Counted from the stretch's first letter, positions 11,093-22,560 are shown. The stretch: 64,000 nucleotides of DNA from Salminus brasiliensis (GCF_030463535.1 NC_132888.1:33403269-33467268); one strand, 5' to 3'. Program-made: numbers and translations. Notes: a model not told the origin generated them from the letters alone.

Positions 11093-12991
11093 ATGGGGGA
11101 GGGTCATGCCGTGTGTTTTGAGGGGAGCGGATTGCCCCTCCCCCAACCAATACCCGCTGATCAAATGTTTGTGCGCATTTCTATTGGTGTATGCCTTCTG
11201 GGATCTTTTAGACAAGTGGAGTGGCGTCCAGGTTAATTATGTATTGTGCTGCTGTCTGTTATCTTCCCATTGGGTCTGTGCTTACATCTGCTCTCTGTCT
11301 CTAAACACACAGACACACACACACATTCTCTGGTTTCCCTCTTTCTCTGTCTGTTTCGTCTCTTGACCATTCAATCAAATAGACGATTGAGAAGACACAT
11401 GTACTTATTTAGTCCTGCTAGTCTCCAGTGACCAGAAAGACAAAGCCTGCATTTACTGACACACACACACACACACACAGGTAACTGAATCTTGGGTGTT
11501 TTAGTGAGTGCCTCTAAATAGTGTGAAAGCCTGAATGAATGTGATTTTTTTTAGAAAGCTTTTTCATCTGACAGGCCAATGAGTGTTTGTCTTTTTCTAA
11601 ACAGCTCCACTGATTTTACCTCTGCCCACTCTTCAGGAGTTTAAATGCAAGTCAGTATGTCTAACATGTCACGTCTGCTGTTTAGAAGTTTGTGTTGGAC
11701 AGCACCAACCAAATCCAGAATCAGATTTTTTTATTTATTTAAGTTGTACAGGAAATGTATCTTTGTGCAGGTATTAACATAAATTCCAATATGAATAAAT
11801 ATGCAAATATGCAAATGCATATGTTTTAGAAATTATTTTTAAGAAAGTACATGTATAATTGATGTATATAGATGCCAATGATGAGTGTATGCATAGCTCT
11901 CCAGGCCTATTGTTTAATTATATTACACCTAAATAAATCCTACATAAAATCAGTCATACAATAATTCAATCAGTTGATTTGATTAAATTATTATATATAA
12001 AAGGAACAGATTGTAATTTTGTTCTAGCTGGTTTAGGAATTTTATGCTGGTGTTGGAATGCAATTAAAGAAATGTTTAAAACAAGTGTTTTTCTGAGCAC
12101 TGACATCAGAAAAGCTCTTTTAAAGCTGTTTGCAATGCTGCTCATCGTACCTGACTGACCCAGTTCCATCTCTTAGGTCTCCTCTTATTGTATCCTGATT
12201 AAACAGTGGTCTTGCAAAAAAACAGGACCTCCTACCATCATCACACTGTCCTGGGATTTGCCTCTTGTTTCTGTCTGCTGCATCACACTGTGATAAACAT
12301 TACTTTTACAGTTTGTGAATATTGCGCATTTTTTAGATCTGAGTACAGTTAGTTACATTGCACTTATTACGGTACATATATCCATCAAATCTTGGGACAG
12401 ATGTATGAGTGCAGATGCAGCGTAAAATGTTCGCGATTTACTGTGCATGCTTATGAGGCATAGTGTTTATACCCATATCCATCTACAAATTCATTTCTCT
12501 GCTAAAATGTGATTGCAGCAGTGTAAATGATGTGGAATTTCCTAGGTAGATGCTGTATCCTTTGTAAATGGAATTACACTTATGAATCGCATGATATTTG
12601 AATCATGTTTTATGTTGCTTATATATCTTAAATCGAACATTAACATTTGTATTAAATTTATAGATTCATACAGAATCCAACCAAAACCAAACCCCTTCTG
12701 ATGACGGTTTATTTAATAACCTCCATAACAAATTTCATAACATGCAAAACTATATTTGAAATTGCTTTTTTCTGCCCTTAGGGACATTAGTCTCAAAATG
12801 TAAATAATTTTAAATAATTATGAAACTCTTTATAACCTTGAATAATTATTGCTTATACACTTAAAATATGGTCACTGCATGCCAATTAATTACTAGATGT
12901 AGCTGTGATGTAACAAAACAATTCTATTAACTTTTTATGAATCAGTTGAAACAGCAGTCACTCTCTTTGCACCACTCCTTTTGCGCTTCCC
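11093..12991. other. Intronic noncoding with a short CA repeat
   Basis: (CA)n at 11459-11480 and short CA runs near 11307-11325. From 11700 to 12960 the sequence is AT-rich with no recognised family or domain. Confidence 0.4.
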
Positions 12992-13038
12992 ATACCTGGA
13001 CCACACAATAACTGTGATACCTGGACCACACAATAACT
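12992..13038. repeat. Exact 22-bp tandem duplication
   Basis: The unit ATACCTGGACCACACAATAA plus CT occurs at 12992-13013 and again at 13017-13038, separated by GTG (25-bp period). Confidence 0.95.
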
Positions 13039-13699
13039 AGAACTGAATATGTAATTCAGGTGTGTTGTGAACGGAGACAGCACTTGACTGGCTGTGGATT
13101 GAGGAGCCCTCAATGTTATGTGTGGCAGCATTAAGGCAGAATATAAAAATACAAGCAGGACCATTAAGTACCCCCCTCATTCACTCTGTCGAACTATATT
13201 ACAGTGTTGTGAATTCTATCCATTTCATGGGGTGCATTGCATCTAGATTTAAATCTGAATATGTTTCTGACCTAAATGTCCAAGCTTATGTTGGCCATTT
13301 TTAGGCTCTTAGCATTTGACCTTTTTATATAAAGTTACCATTTCAGAAATCATATAATGGCAAAATGTCATCCTTGTAATCAAGCCAAGCAACTTTGAAC
13401 TCAGTGGCAACATACTGTGAGAGCGAAGGAAAGGGAGAGAGAGAGAGCGAGTAAGAGAAGCACTGGTCAGATGCACAAGTGTCTTAATCTCCTCCTCCAT
13501 CATCACATGCTTAGAAAGCAAAACTGACCCTATTACAGTCCTTAAGAGAACCCATATCTATATTTACAGACGACAGTGCGGAAGGGGATATGTGTGTGTG
13601 TGTATGCACATATCTGGTGTAAATTCTGCCCAGGTAGGTTAGATCACAGTATACACATTTGTCCTGCGTGTGTGTGCATGTGTGTGTGCGTCCTGACGT
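13039..13699. other. Intronic noncoding
   Basis: A short GA patch (13434-13450) and interrupted TG (13590-13604, 13669-13688). No coding signal. Confidence 0.4.
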
Positions 13700-13865
13700 C
13701 CCCGGGCGTTGACTGGGTCACCTCTCCATTAGGGTGTGATGTCATGGTGATTAATGGCTGCTCCTACCATCTTTAATGTAGGCGGTAATGATGCGGGGTC
13801 CCACGCTGCTCCGCATAATCACAAGATGTATGAGAGAGCCAGAACCCCGGAGCAGAGGTGAAAAC
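13700..13865. promoter_or_regulatory. Candidate conserved noncoding element
   Basis: Unique, balanced-composition block with GATGTCATGGTGATTAATGG and GCGGTAATGATGCGGGG, ending just before a long CA tract. Inferred from texture only. Confidence 0.25.

Positions 13866-13869
<4 letters not shown>

Positions 13870-13917
<48 letters not shown>
13870..13917. repeat. (CA)n microsatellite
   Basis: About 24 uninterrupted CA units. Confidence 0.97.
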
Positions 13918-13921
<4 letters not shown>

Positions 13922-14039
13922 CACAACACAGCCTCATCCTCGCACACACGTTTACCAGCTTACCTATTAACAGAAGCTTTTGTGCAGCTTGTATACATAC
14001 AGTGAGTAAATAGAATGTTTTGTTACTTTTATTACTAAT
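13918..14039. other. Intronic noncoding
   Basis: Short gap between microsatellite and MITE copy; nothing recognised. Confidence 0.4.
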
Positions 14040-14290
14040 TCAGCTGCATTAAGGAGCACCTATTTCTGGCACAGCTTGTATAATCTCAATTGAAAGACTT
14101 TTCGAAAAGAAGGGGATTCTCTGGAACAGCCACACATGAGGTCACCATGCCCAATGCCAAGCTTACTTGAGGGTATAAAGCCCCCTAGCACTGGGCTGTA
14201 GGGCAGTGGAACTGCATTCTCTAGAGTAGTGGAGTTCCATCCAATACTTTTGGGATGAGTTGGAGTGGAGTTTGTGATCCAGAACAAATG
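14040..14290. mobile_element. MITE-like DNA repeat, copy B (partial)
   Basis: Same order as copy A: TTCAGCTGCATTAAGGAGCA, GGGTATAAAGCCCCCTAGCA, GGGCAGTGGAACTGCATTCT, then CCAATACTTTTGGGATGAGT. Terminal segments are missing. More diverged than copy C. Confidence 0.6.
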
Positions 14291-16079
14291 TTATAATATC
14301 ATAGGAGACTATCATCATTGTTGAATCATTGTTAACAATGTGAAGCAGGTCTACAGGAATGGAAGTAAATGAAGCTTTGAAATAGATGCCATGGTATAAA
14401 ACCAGTGTTGGAACAGACTGTGTTGCTGCACTCTCTATGACAGTATTTAGACAACACGTCTAGGATTGCTTCCATTATGACTCAAAAATGGGAATTAACA
14501 AAAGACAGTATAACAGTATAACAGTATAGCCTAAAAAATAAATTAATCGAGGGTGTCGTAAGTACAATTTCCTAACACTGTCAAAAGCCAACACCTTGTA
14601 GCAAAGCTTAACACTGGACCAAGTCTCAGTTTTAACTGTGAAGAGAAGACTTGGAGCTGCAGGTTTGACAAGTGGTGTGGCAGTAAGAAAGTCATTCCTA
14701 AGATGGCAAAATAAGAAAAGCAGGTTTGCCTGGGCCACAGCGTTAGCAGTTGACTTTAGAAAAAAAATTGTGAGTGTTCTAAAACTTTGACCATTTACCA
14801 GCTTACCTGCTATTATACAGTATATGCAAATTCACACAGATACACTCAGACACACAGTCACACACATTCTCACATTCTCAGTCACAGAACAATAAGCTAA
14901 ACAATAAGCTTGTACACAAACACACTCACTCGCACATGCTCTAATTTGTCTGCTAATACCTTGGGACTGCAGACATAATTTATGTGTCTATTTGGTATTT
15001 CAGAGTTTATAGGCTATGAGTGTGTGTGGTTTACTGTATTTGTGTGTGATATTTGTGAGCAGTTTGTGGGGGGGTTGCTTAGAGATTTTGACTACACACT
15101 GGTATTTTGTGCACTAATGAAAGGTTTTTAGCAAGTTCTGTTTGTCCCTCAGGATGATGTTTACACTCATAAACAAAACCACACCTACCAACCAAGTATC
15201 GCTCTCTACATATCTCACTTTCACTTTTACTGCTCTTTCTTTTCCACTGTCTCTCCGCTCACTTATTTACACTCTCTCTTTCTTTGCCAGTTTAATTGCC
15301 CATTTATCTCTCTCCCTCTCTGTCTCTCACTCTCTGTGGGTGTCTTTCTCTCAGGGTGTTGTTTTACATCATTGTGGGTAAAAAATAAATATGTGTCTTT
15401 TTCCAACTACACACACACACAGACAGTCATCACTGCACTTTATCTTTGCATTTTGGGTGGCACAGGATGTGATGCATCAAGTTCCATATTAAATAACAGG
15501 AAATGCTCCTATTCTTTGGGATTCTCGGACAGGGATTGTTGTGTTTGTGTGTGTGACATCATCGGGGGACCAATGGTCGGAGTACTATTCTAGAATGTTC
15601 TGTTCTAATTGAGGATGTTCTATGGGTGGCCCTGGCACCCTCCATGCTGAATGAGGTCATTGTAGCTGCAATAGTGTTCATGCCTTAGACTGATGCTATC
15701 AGGGGTGGAGGGCAGTCCTAATGTGGAAAATACGTGTGTTTGTGTGTATCCATGTAATGGTTTCTCTTCACTTTGCTTAAATATAAACCACTGGTAAAAC
15801 AGTTCTTGTTGATGATTGCCATCCAGAATTTGTATTCCTTTATCCTGAGCACTGAAGCTTCTGAAGCAATCACGAAAACAGCTAATTGTCTATGAAAAAT
15901 GTTAAGGAATACTTCATCTATGGATGTGTCCCAAAGTAAAGACTGTAGCCAAGACAGGGGAAATCTGGGTTGCGCTTCTATAAAAAGGCATCTCTTCAGT
16001 GCTCAGTCACCCACATTCAGGGTGGCATGAGAAGGCTGTGCTAACACAGCCTTATAAGTGAAAAGAAGTTAAAGAAGTA
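14291..16079. other. Intronic noncoding, nothing recognised
   Basis: Mixed AT-rich and CT-rich sequence (15200-15350 is imperfect CTCT). The ORFs here lack any domain. An 8-bp inverted pair, AAGGCTGT/ACAGCCTT, lies at 16031-16053. Confidence 0.4.
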
Positions 16080-16310
16080 TGTGGGCTGTCCCAGTAATAT
16101 TACCAGATTTTACCTGAATATGACCTGGGTTGTGCAACGGTACTCAGTTCTCACAAGCATTGTCCTGTCTGTTTCACCAAAGTTACATACTGCAGAAACA
16201 TAATGCTGAGCCCAGAGTGGCAATGACAGAGATGCTATTCCTCCAATGACAGGACAGTAGAGTGCTATGTTATGTTGCTTTAAATTTTTATCTATAATAC
16301 GTGTTTAACA
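16080..16310. repeat. Low-copy interspersed repeat X, copy 1
   Basis: TGTCCTGTCTGTTTCACCAA AGTTACAT followed by GAGCCCAGAGTGGCAATGAC AGAGATGC is collinear with sequence at 42300-42430 (TGTCCTGTCCACTTCACCAA AGTTCCAT, then AAGCCCAGAGTACAATTGAT AGAGACGC). Class unknown. Confidence 0.5.
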
Positions 16311-17504
16311 TAATTGTCAACTGCCCACTGGCTTCTTTTACAAACCTGGGATTTCAGTATAGGGAAGTGCATCAGTATCATTGTTAGTGACAATCATATA
16401 TGTCAGATGCAACAATTTTTTTAAGGAAATCAAGTAATGACTCAAACAATCACATTTGTCAGCTCCTCATGAGTGCCGCTGTGCTAAACCCTGATCTTTA
16501 TGAGCTATATAATGTTCCAGACCCTGTGTTTGTTTAAAACTGTACCCAATCTGCACCTAGGTCTGGTCTATTTTCATTTAGAGACGTTTACTTTTTCCGT
16601 AACTAATATGTTTATTGATCAAAGTGCTGCAAATGAGGGTCCTTTCCCACAGCGGACTGTAATTTATTTCACTCTGATTTAAGAGGCAGCATGAAGGACT
16701 GGTGGAAATGTAGAGGAGTTAGCAGAGTAGGGATTGAGTTACTAAAAGCTCTGCATTTGGAGAGTGTGGCAGTCTAAAGCTCTGCCTGGGTGATCTTTAA
16801 ACTGCATAGCTGAGATTATCATTCTGGTTTCATGTGCTTAACAGAGCCATAGCTTTCAACAGGGGCCCTAACCTGCTCTTATCTGTCGTCTGAAAGCTGG
16901 TGGAGTGTGTGAAAGTTTGTGTAAAATGAATGGTTCTGGTTCCAAAATCTATCTGACTAAGCTGTATTTCAAGCTGTTGAAAAATACCCTATATACACAT
17001 ATATTAATACAGAAGTCAATTGTTATGTATTAAATATATAATTTTAGGCAACTGTACTGTTTATGGAATAATCTTTGATTGTTGTGTAGCTTCACAACCA
17101 TAGCCTGCATTGGTTGCAGAAGAATAATTTGCTAAAATAATTTCAATTATTTATTGAACTTTTAATGTATTATTTTGTATTTTGTGGCTGTTGAAGCAAC
17201 CTTACGTAAAAGCAAAACATAATGTTACGAAACACCCCTCACACAAAACATTGAGTACCTAATTACTTTGTTTTTTGTTTGCCAGTATGACTTCCGGTAA
17301 AACAAACACACACTTTCGTAAAAGTGAGTGATTTTTAACCCCTTAAACTGTAAAAAGCTGTCATTGGTTCCAGGCTTGTCAGTTAGCCATGAAAATGATT
17401 AGCTTCATATGTTTTTTTTGGTCTGTAAAGAAATGCCAACTGATGACAAGTCTAGAAGTTACCTTATCAAACAGTGAGAGTATGTGTGTGAGAATGGGAT
17501 GTTT
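16311..17504. other. Intronic noncoding, AT-rich
   Basis: No repeat or coding signal recognised. Confidence 0.4.
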
Positions 17505-17775
17505 CAGGCTCTGACAGGGCCGTTTAGCCTAGCCGCCCCGCTGTGCGAGAGGAATGCACAGAGACAGGAGGATGTGCTGGTGAGCCTGTTCCACTCCTCA
17601 TTAGCACTCACCACTATCTGTCACAACACGTTAGCCACACCGTGCTAGCCACAGCATGCTAGCACCACATTGACTTACTCGCAGCAGGTCAGCTCCAAGT
17701 GCGTTAGCGACGGCACATTAGTTAGAGAGTTGCTAGAGCCATGTGTTGGTATTCTAGGCCCAGCATCTCCACTGT
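17505..17775. promoter_or_regulatory. Candidate noncoding element with repeated GCTAGC/GTTAGC words
   Basis: Relatively GC-rich island in AT-rich intron, with recurring TTAGCC, GCTAGC and GTTAGC words (about 17525, 17630-17665 and 17703). Could be an old repeat or a regulatory block. Confidence 0.25.
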
Positions 17776-18209
17776 CATAGTAATACCACATTGGACAGGC
17801 GTGGCAACGACATATAGCAACATGATACTGGTAATTAGTACAAATGCTTATTTTTTTTTATTTATTTTTTTTTTTTTTATATAATCACTGTCATCCATTT
17901 TCATTGTTTTCACATTTTAACATAATGTGAATCATCCTTCTGTCATTTTGCTATGATGGAAATGAGGTTTTTGACAGTAATGAAACACTTATATACATGT
18001 GCATACTAATCTGGCTTTCATACTGGCCTTGTAGACCTCAGTGTACCTTGCTACAAGAGTCGGAGCATAGTAGAATTCATTCATTCAAGGTTTGGTTCAA
18101 AACAAATGGGACCCAGCTCTTCAGGCTTCCATATACTCTTGAATATTGCTTTAGTCTGGTTCTTATTTAATGCTCCATTTTCTCTGTTTTTCATGGTGTA
18201 CTTCATAGG
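17776..18209. other. Intronic noncoding with T-rich tract
   Basis: Interrupted poly-T at 17851-17878; otherwise nothing. Confidence 0.4.
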
Positions 18210-18640
18210 GCGCCCCTGAAGAGACAGTAACTTAGCAGCCACGTGCTGCTCTTCCTCTCCAACCAGAGACAGGGATCAGAGGTCATCAGACGACATCCTC
18301 TCTGTTCTCCGTTCACAATTAACCTTGACGGCTTCACCTTCCGCTGTTTTTTTGTGCTGATTCATTGTCACCCGGGGTCACATGGAAAATGACTGAAAAA
18401 AGGAAACATAAAAGTGTTGGGGCCACACAATGCAGTCCTCACTCAATTCACCTTCCCCTGCTGGAGATCCCCCTGTAGAACGCAAACATTTAGATCCACC
18501 GCTTCTGGAGTTGTCTGGAAAGGAACACAATTGTGATTGCAAATACTGATTATCACCCACAGCCCCCCCTCTCCCCAGCATCCAGACACATTCTCATTTA
18601 CACACATACTGTTATCGCAGACACACACCGCTTTCCTCCT
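18210..18640. promoter_or_regulatory. Candidate conserved noncoding block
   Basis: Unique balanced-composition sequence about 0.9-1.3 kb upstream of the exon. Open frames on the minus strand (18378-18646) show no domain. Confidence 0.22.
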
Positions 18641-19139
18641 GCTCATGTTTTGTTTCTGGTCCTGCTGTCAGATATCTGATATGTAGTTTGGAAGTAAATA
18701 TTTTCCCATACGTGTCAGTTAGCACTTGCTTAAGCCCCCAACACTGTTGGCCACTGTTAGGCCTTTAGTGAACATTAGACGTCATGTGGCGCGTCTCTAC
18801 TCAGTTCTTGTCTCTACTCAGTCTGTGTTCAAATGTTCAAACATGTTGAATCGGCATCTTCGGTCAGCTGTGAACGAATTACGAATCCATGCATGGGAGA
18901 GAAATGAAAGACAGAAAAGCAATCTGTACCTTCAAGAATCCACACACATTACACACAATAGCCTCAGTACGAACATTTACTTATATAAAATACAAATATT
19001 TACTTTTCTTTTACCCAAATAGGTTTACTTGTATTCAGTGTGTTTAAGTGCAATTTTTACAATGTTGAGCTGATTGAAGACATCAGTCATCAGTAGCCTT
19101 TAGTTTCTCAGCTTGGTGTATCTGGGATTTTCATTTAGC
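18641..19139. other. Intronic noncoding
   Basis: Includes the ORF at 18726-19022, which has no recognised domain and low coding likelihood. Confidence 0.4.
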
Positions 19140-19285
19140 AACATTTTTAAAAGGTTCCAGGAAGGTTTGGCTGTAACATTACAGAAATAACATTCCTGGA
19201 ATGTTCCCAAACATTTCCAGAAAGATTGGGCTGTAGTCTTAAGAATATAATGTTCCAGGAATGTTCTGAAATTTAATAAATGTCA
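19140..19285. repeat. Imperfect tandem pair (GTTCCAGGAATGTTC-type unit)
   Basis: Two diverged units of roughly 65 bp, each with a TTCCAG-AAG-TTGGGCTGTA-type start and an AATGTTC end (19154-19205 and 19216-19270). Confidence 0.5.
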
Positions 19286-19488
19286 TCCACACAAAAGAAA
19301 CTGAGAATTTATTTAAACATTAAATAGAACATTTTCTGTATTTTACACTGAAAAAAGTCCAGACAAACATTTAGGCGTTCAGAAAACATTTTACTAACAC
19401 AAAAAATGTTCCATGGATTAGAGGTTATTAATATGAAAAGTGATCTGAAAGATTTGATTGGTATTGAACCTACAAGAGTAATACACAA

Positions 19489-19517
19489 TACTAACTGTTA
19501 AATGATGTCATCTACAG
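19489..19517 (+). promoter_or_regulatory. Branch point and 3' splice acceptor of the PR-domain exon
   Basis: TACTAAC at 19489-19495 is a perfect branch-point consensus, with its A at 19494, 23 nt before the terminal AG (19516-19517). The tract between them (TGTTAAATGATGTCATCTAC) is not pyrimidine-rich, so the strong branch point may compensate. No other AG lies between branch point and acceptor. Confidence 0.7.
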
Positions 19518-19867
19518 GTGATGATGGTGACTTCCCCCTTTTCCCCTCTGATGTCCTGGAGGAACTCGGGGGTGCGTCTGATGGAAATCCCATCCAACTG
19601 GTCACTGCTAATAATCTACCCTCCCCAAACCGGTTGAATGAGAGCGGCTCCCCTTCGGAACCCTCCAACTTCAGTGCTTCCTTTTGCACACCTGTGTACC
19701 TGGACAGAGAGGAGACATCAGTGCCTCCAGACTTTGAACTACGTGAATCAGGTGTTTCCTCTGGCAACCTGGGTGTCTGGAGCAAAAGGAGGCTGGAGGT
19801 GGGCGAGCAGTTTGGGCCCTACGAGGGAACTCATCGCTGTGACCCGAACCATCCCCATGGCTTGGAG
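19518..19867 (+). CDS. prdm16: Internal coding exon of a PRDM16/MECOM-family PR-domain zinc-finger regulator (probable exon 2)
   Basis: The exon is 350 nt: two bases completing a split codon, then 116 open codons ending exactly at a GAG|GTAGGA donor. Residues 1-22 are acidic (SDDGD-like start, VLEELGG), residues 30-58 are Ser/Pro/Asn-rich, and residues 58-116 resemble the start of the PRDM16/MECOM PR domain. The anchors are PVY, VPPDFELRES, LGVW, KRR and EVGEQFGPY. Family members are nuclear zinc-finger proteins that control haematopoietic, neural, craniofacial and adipose programmes, and PR-domain H3K9 methyltransferase activity has been reported. The PRDM16-like points are the GTGA-rich exon start (SDxGD), PVY, PPDFELRES and LGVW. 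The acidic VLEEL and EVGEQFGPY look MECOM-like, so the symbol is provisional. Length and entry phase fit my recollection of mammalian exon 2. Oddities: the usual IPxDIPIP run reads LDREETSVP, the PGAG loop reads SSGN, and the terminal GWE reads GLE. Zinc fingers and the rest of the PR domain lie outside the window. The in-frame ATG at 19502 is intronic and not a likely start. Confidence 0.72.
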
Positions 19868-19874
19868 GTAGGAC
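19862..19874 (+). promoter_or_regulatory. 5' splice donor of the PR-domain exon
   Basis: TTGGAG|GTAGGA: the exon ends on a complete GAG codon (phase 0) and GT begins at 19868. The frame would stop shortly afterwards at 19877-19879 if unspliced, which supports a donor here. Confidence 0.7.
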
Positions 19875-20644
19875 TGTAGATAGAGAAGAAATGCTCTGCT
19901 GTTCATCATTTTTGTTACAGGTTATTAAACCAATTATTATTGTATTGCACAACACTGACATCCACAAACTCTGCAATAAAATATATCTAAGGGTTTTGAA
20001 AAGCAAGTGTAAAATTAGGTTAATATTTTTGCTTGAACTACCCATGTAGAGTGAGTTGTTAGCATATTTGGTCAAATGTAATGGCCCAGCATTCGATTTA
20101 GTTTACATAGTTAGCATAATCTCATCAGTCATATTTACAGCATAGTTTATTGGACAATTATAAGACCAATAATATTGCAGAATCGAATGCATTGACTTCG
20201 CCAATAACTCACTAAATCTCTTTAAGCTTAAGATCTATTGAGATGATAATAGCCATCTCAGTCAAACTCTCAAACCTAGAACGTCACTTCAAAAATGAGG
20301 AACTCATCTTTAATTTCATTCAATATTTTTTATTTAGTTTTTATTTTTCACTAATTTAAATCCAGTACAATATAGTTTTAACCTAAGGATTTACTCCAAA
20401 AAAGTCAGAAAAACAAACATTTTTTTGAAAAAATATAAACATTGCCCATGAATTCTTCCGTGACACCTTTTGTTGTAATGAACACTGAAGGAGAGTAACA
20501 GATGAACTTATAATCATCCCCTAGTTTTACCAGCATCATAAACTATTCCCTTAGCTTCCGTATACTGCTGTCTCTGCCTTTTCGCTTTTATCTAAATTTG
20601 TCTGTCTTTCGGCTACAGTGTCGTCATAGTTTCACAGAAGGAAT
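19868..20644. other. Start of the downstream intron, AT-rich
   Basis: No repeat or regulatory word recognised beyond the donor. Confidence 0.5.
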
Positions 20645-20985
20645 AAAAAGTCCATGAGCCATCTCAGTGATGTCATGACGCTGAGACGAATGAGAATCCA
20701 CCTCTTAGCTCAATTAAAGCCCAAGCACATAAATCCTGCCTTTAACCAGGTTAAAGACCCCTGCCTAGACTGCTGTCCACTCCCCCCACTTCTGTCTGTC
20801 CTATTCACCAGTAGCCCCACTGTCTATCAGACATCACTCATCCACTGCACTCAATCGAAGCCAGGGTCACATGACAAGGTCAGAGGTCGAGTGCAGGCTT
20901 GGCCAGGGTCAGCCAGGGCTAATTTTGCTTGGCCGGAGGGGTCGCCGGAGGGGTATCAGGGTAATTGAAGGTTTAAGTAGTCTCT
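20645..20985. promoter_or_regulatory. Candidate conserved noncoding block
   Basis: Higher-GC unique block about 0.8-1.1 kb after the exon, containing GGCCAGGGTCAGCCAGGGCT and a GGTCGCCGGAGGGG stretch. The ORF covering it (20654-20968) has no recognised domain. Confidence 0.25.
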
Positions 20986-21840
20986 GTGTGAAGCTCAAGG
21001 AGAAACCCTTATCCAGAACATCCCAACACTCTATAGTGAACTGATACCACTATGGACAATTCTAGGATAAAGGCCAGCATTGAAACATTAGTGTTGCAAA
21101 TGCTCTACTAATGAACAGTTTGTCACATCAAGAATCAAGAATCAGGTTATAATAAATAAAAAAAAATACAAAGAAATAATTACAATATATTTATTTAGAA
21201 GTTAATAAATATTTGTCTAGAATATATTTCTAAACAAATATTTATTAACTTTTTATTAAAAAAACATTCAACATCTAAATAAAACGTGTTTGTGTGTTGT
21301 TATTTTGATTGTTCAATCTATACCAATCTGTACTATAAGTAATTATTGACCGATTATTGACCGAGTAGTTGTTTTTTTTGTTTGTTTTGATTCATGTAGT
21401 ATTATGATAAATTCTGTTTAAAATTTTGTCATGGCAGTACAATCTTTTTTTCCCTTCTGGTTAAAATAACATTGTAGGCTTGGTTTGAGTGAAACGCTCT
21501 GGTTGACATTTGGTTGGTTGCCTGTAATTGTGGCTCTTCTCCTAAAACTTTGCAAAGTGTTGTTGAAAGGTTGAAGTTTGTTTTTTATAAAATACTGGTT
21601 AGCCAATGATATATTCATACTGCTTAACATTTTAAATGCCTTACTTTCTTTAGAACTTTCTTATTAAAGCCATTTAGCCTGTGGAAGCATTTATAACATT
21701 GGCTTTTTTTTTACTTTCAAGCGATAAATCTTAAGAGACTTTTCCAGAGCAAAGCAGAAATCCTGCATAGGCAAACATTGGGATTTAATATGATTGAAAA
21801 AGTCTCTGTCTACCATTGGTAGATTTATGTGTCTTTCCAC
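20986..21840. other. Intronic noncoding, AT-rich, contains a perfect hairpin
   Basis: See 21199-21251. The remainder is AT-rich with no assigned family. Confidence 0.4.
21199..21251. repeat. Perfect 18-bp inverted repeat (hairpin)
   Basis: AAGTTAATAAATATTTGT (21199-21216) and its exact reverse complement (21234-21251) are separated by 17 bp. It could form a cruciform or hairpin, or be the heart of a palindromic MITE. Confidence 0.9.
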
Positions 21841-21844
21841 CATT

Positions 21845-22116
21845 GTGCTCTCTCCCTCTCTCTCTCTCTCTCTCTGATTTTCATGAATAGAGGGAAAGGG
21901 GAAAAAGGTTTAATGAATTTTAATCTACTAGTAATTTATTGCATGGTTGAAAAATGTGTATTTAAACAACTGGGGAGCCTGTGTGTGTGTGTGCTGGGGG
22001 TGAGAGAGAGTAAGAGATATAAAGGGAGAGAGAGAGAGGCACTATGTCTATACGTGATTATGTCTATGTGATAGAGAGTCAGTGAGGGAGTGTGTGGGTA
22101 TGTAAGACAGAGAGGC

Positions 22117-22150
<34 letters not shown>
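21845..22150. repeat. Cluster of short CT, TG and GA microsatellites
   Basis: CT at 21848-21875, TG at 21979-21993, GA at 22026-22038, TG at 22117-22132 running into GA to 22150. The ORF at 21829-22071 and the antisense ORF derive from these. Confidence 0.8.
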
Positions 22151-22151
<1 letters not shown>

Positions 22152-22560
22152 TTGGTTAAGGATGTCATTGCGGTGAGGCTGCAGTGTATCACTATGTTTA
22201 ATTAGCATGCTGTCAGCGGCCCATAACTCTCTCCATTAAGTAAATAAGTTGTAAAGAATTTATGATAAAGTGCCACATTATTCAGAGAGGATATTCAATG
22301 ATGACATTGCTGCATTAAATATGGTAAATGCTATTAACCACTGCCCCCCCTCCGTCTGCTTCTTTCTCTCTGTCTCTCCCTCCTGCCTCCCTTGCTCTCC
22401 CCTCAGAGCGTGAGAAGCCGTCAATATGCCAATATGCAAGAGGCCGTTAAAATAAAATTGATTTGGTAAATGTAACTTCGGATAGATCTGTTTGCTTTCA
22501 TCATCAATTCTGTCCACATCGAGGGGTGATGTCAGCAGCCCAGGGAGCGATAAAGCGTCA
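22150..22560. promoter_or_regulatory. Candidate conserved noncoding element
   Basis: Two unique segments flank a C/T-rich spacer (22343-22405). The left has GTTTAATTAGCATGCTGTCA and TTTATGATAAAGTGCC. The right has GTCAATATGCCAATATGCAA and AAAATAAAATTGATTTGG, followed by a GC-balanced tail. Homeodomain and TCF-like words suggest an enhancer, by inference. Confidence 0.35.

Noticed and set aside
18378..18646. Minus-strand frames as an antisense gene near the exon
   Set aside because: No domain, no splice logic and composition like surrounding intron.
19502..19517. ATG just before the PR-domain exon as a translation start
   Set aside because: It lies between the branch point and the acceptor AG, so it is intronic in the spliced message.
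20654..20968. 104-residue frame as an additional coding exon
   Set aside because: No domain match, no acceptor and donor framing it, and located in a GC-balanced noncoding block.
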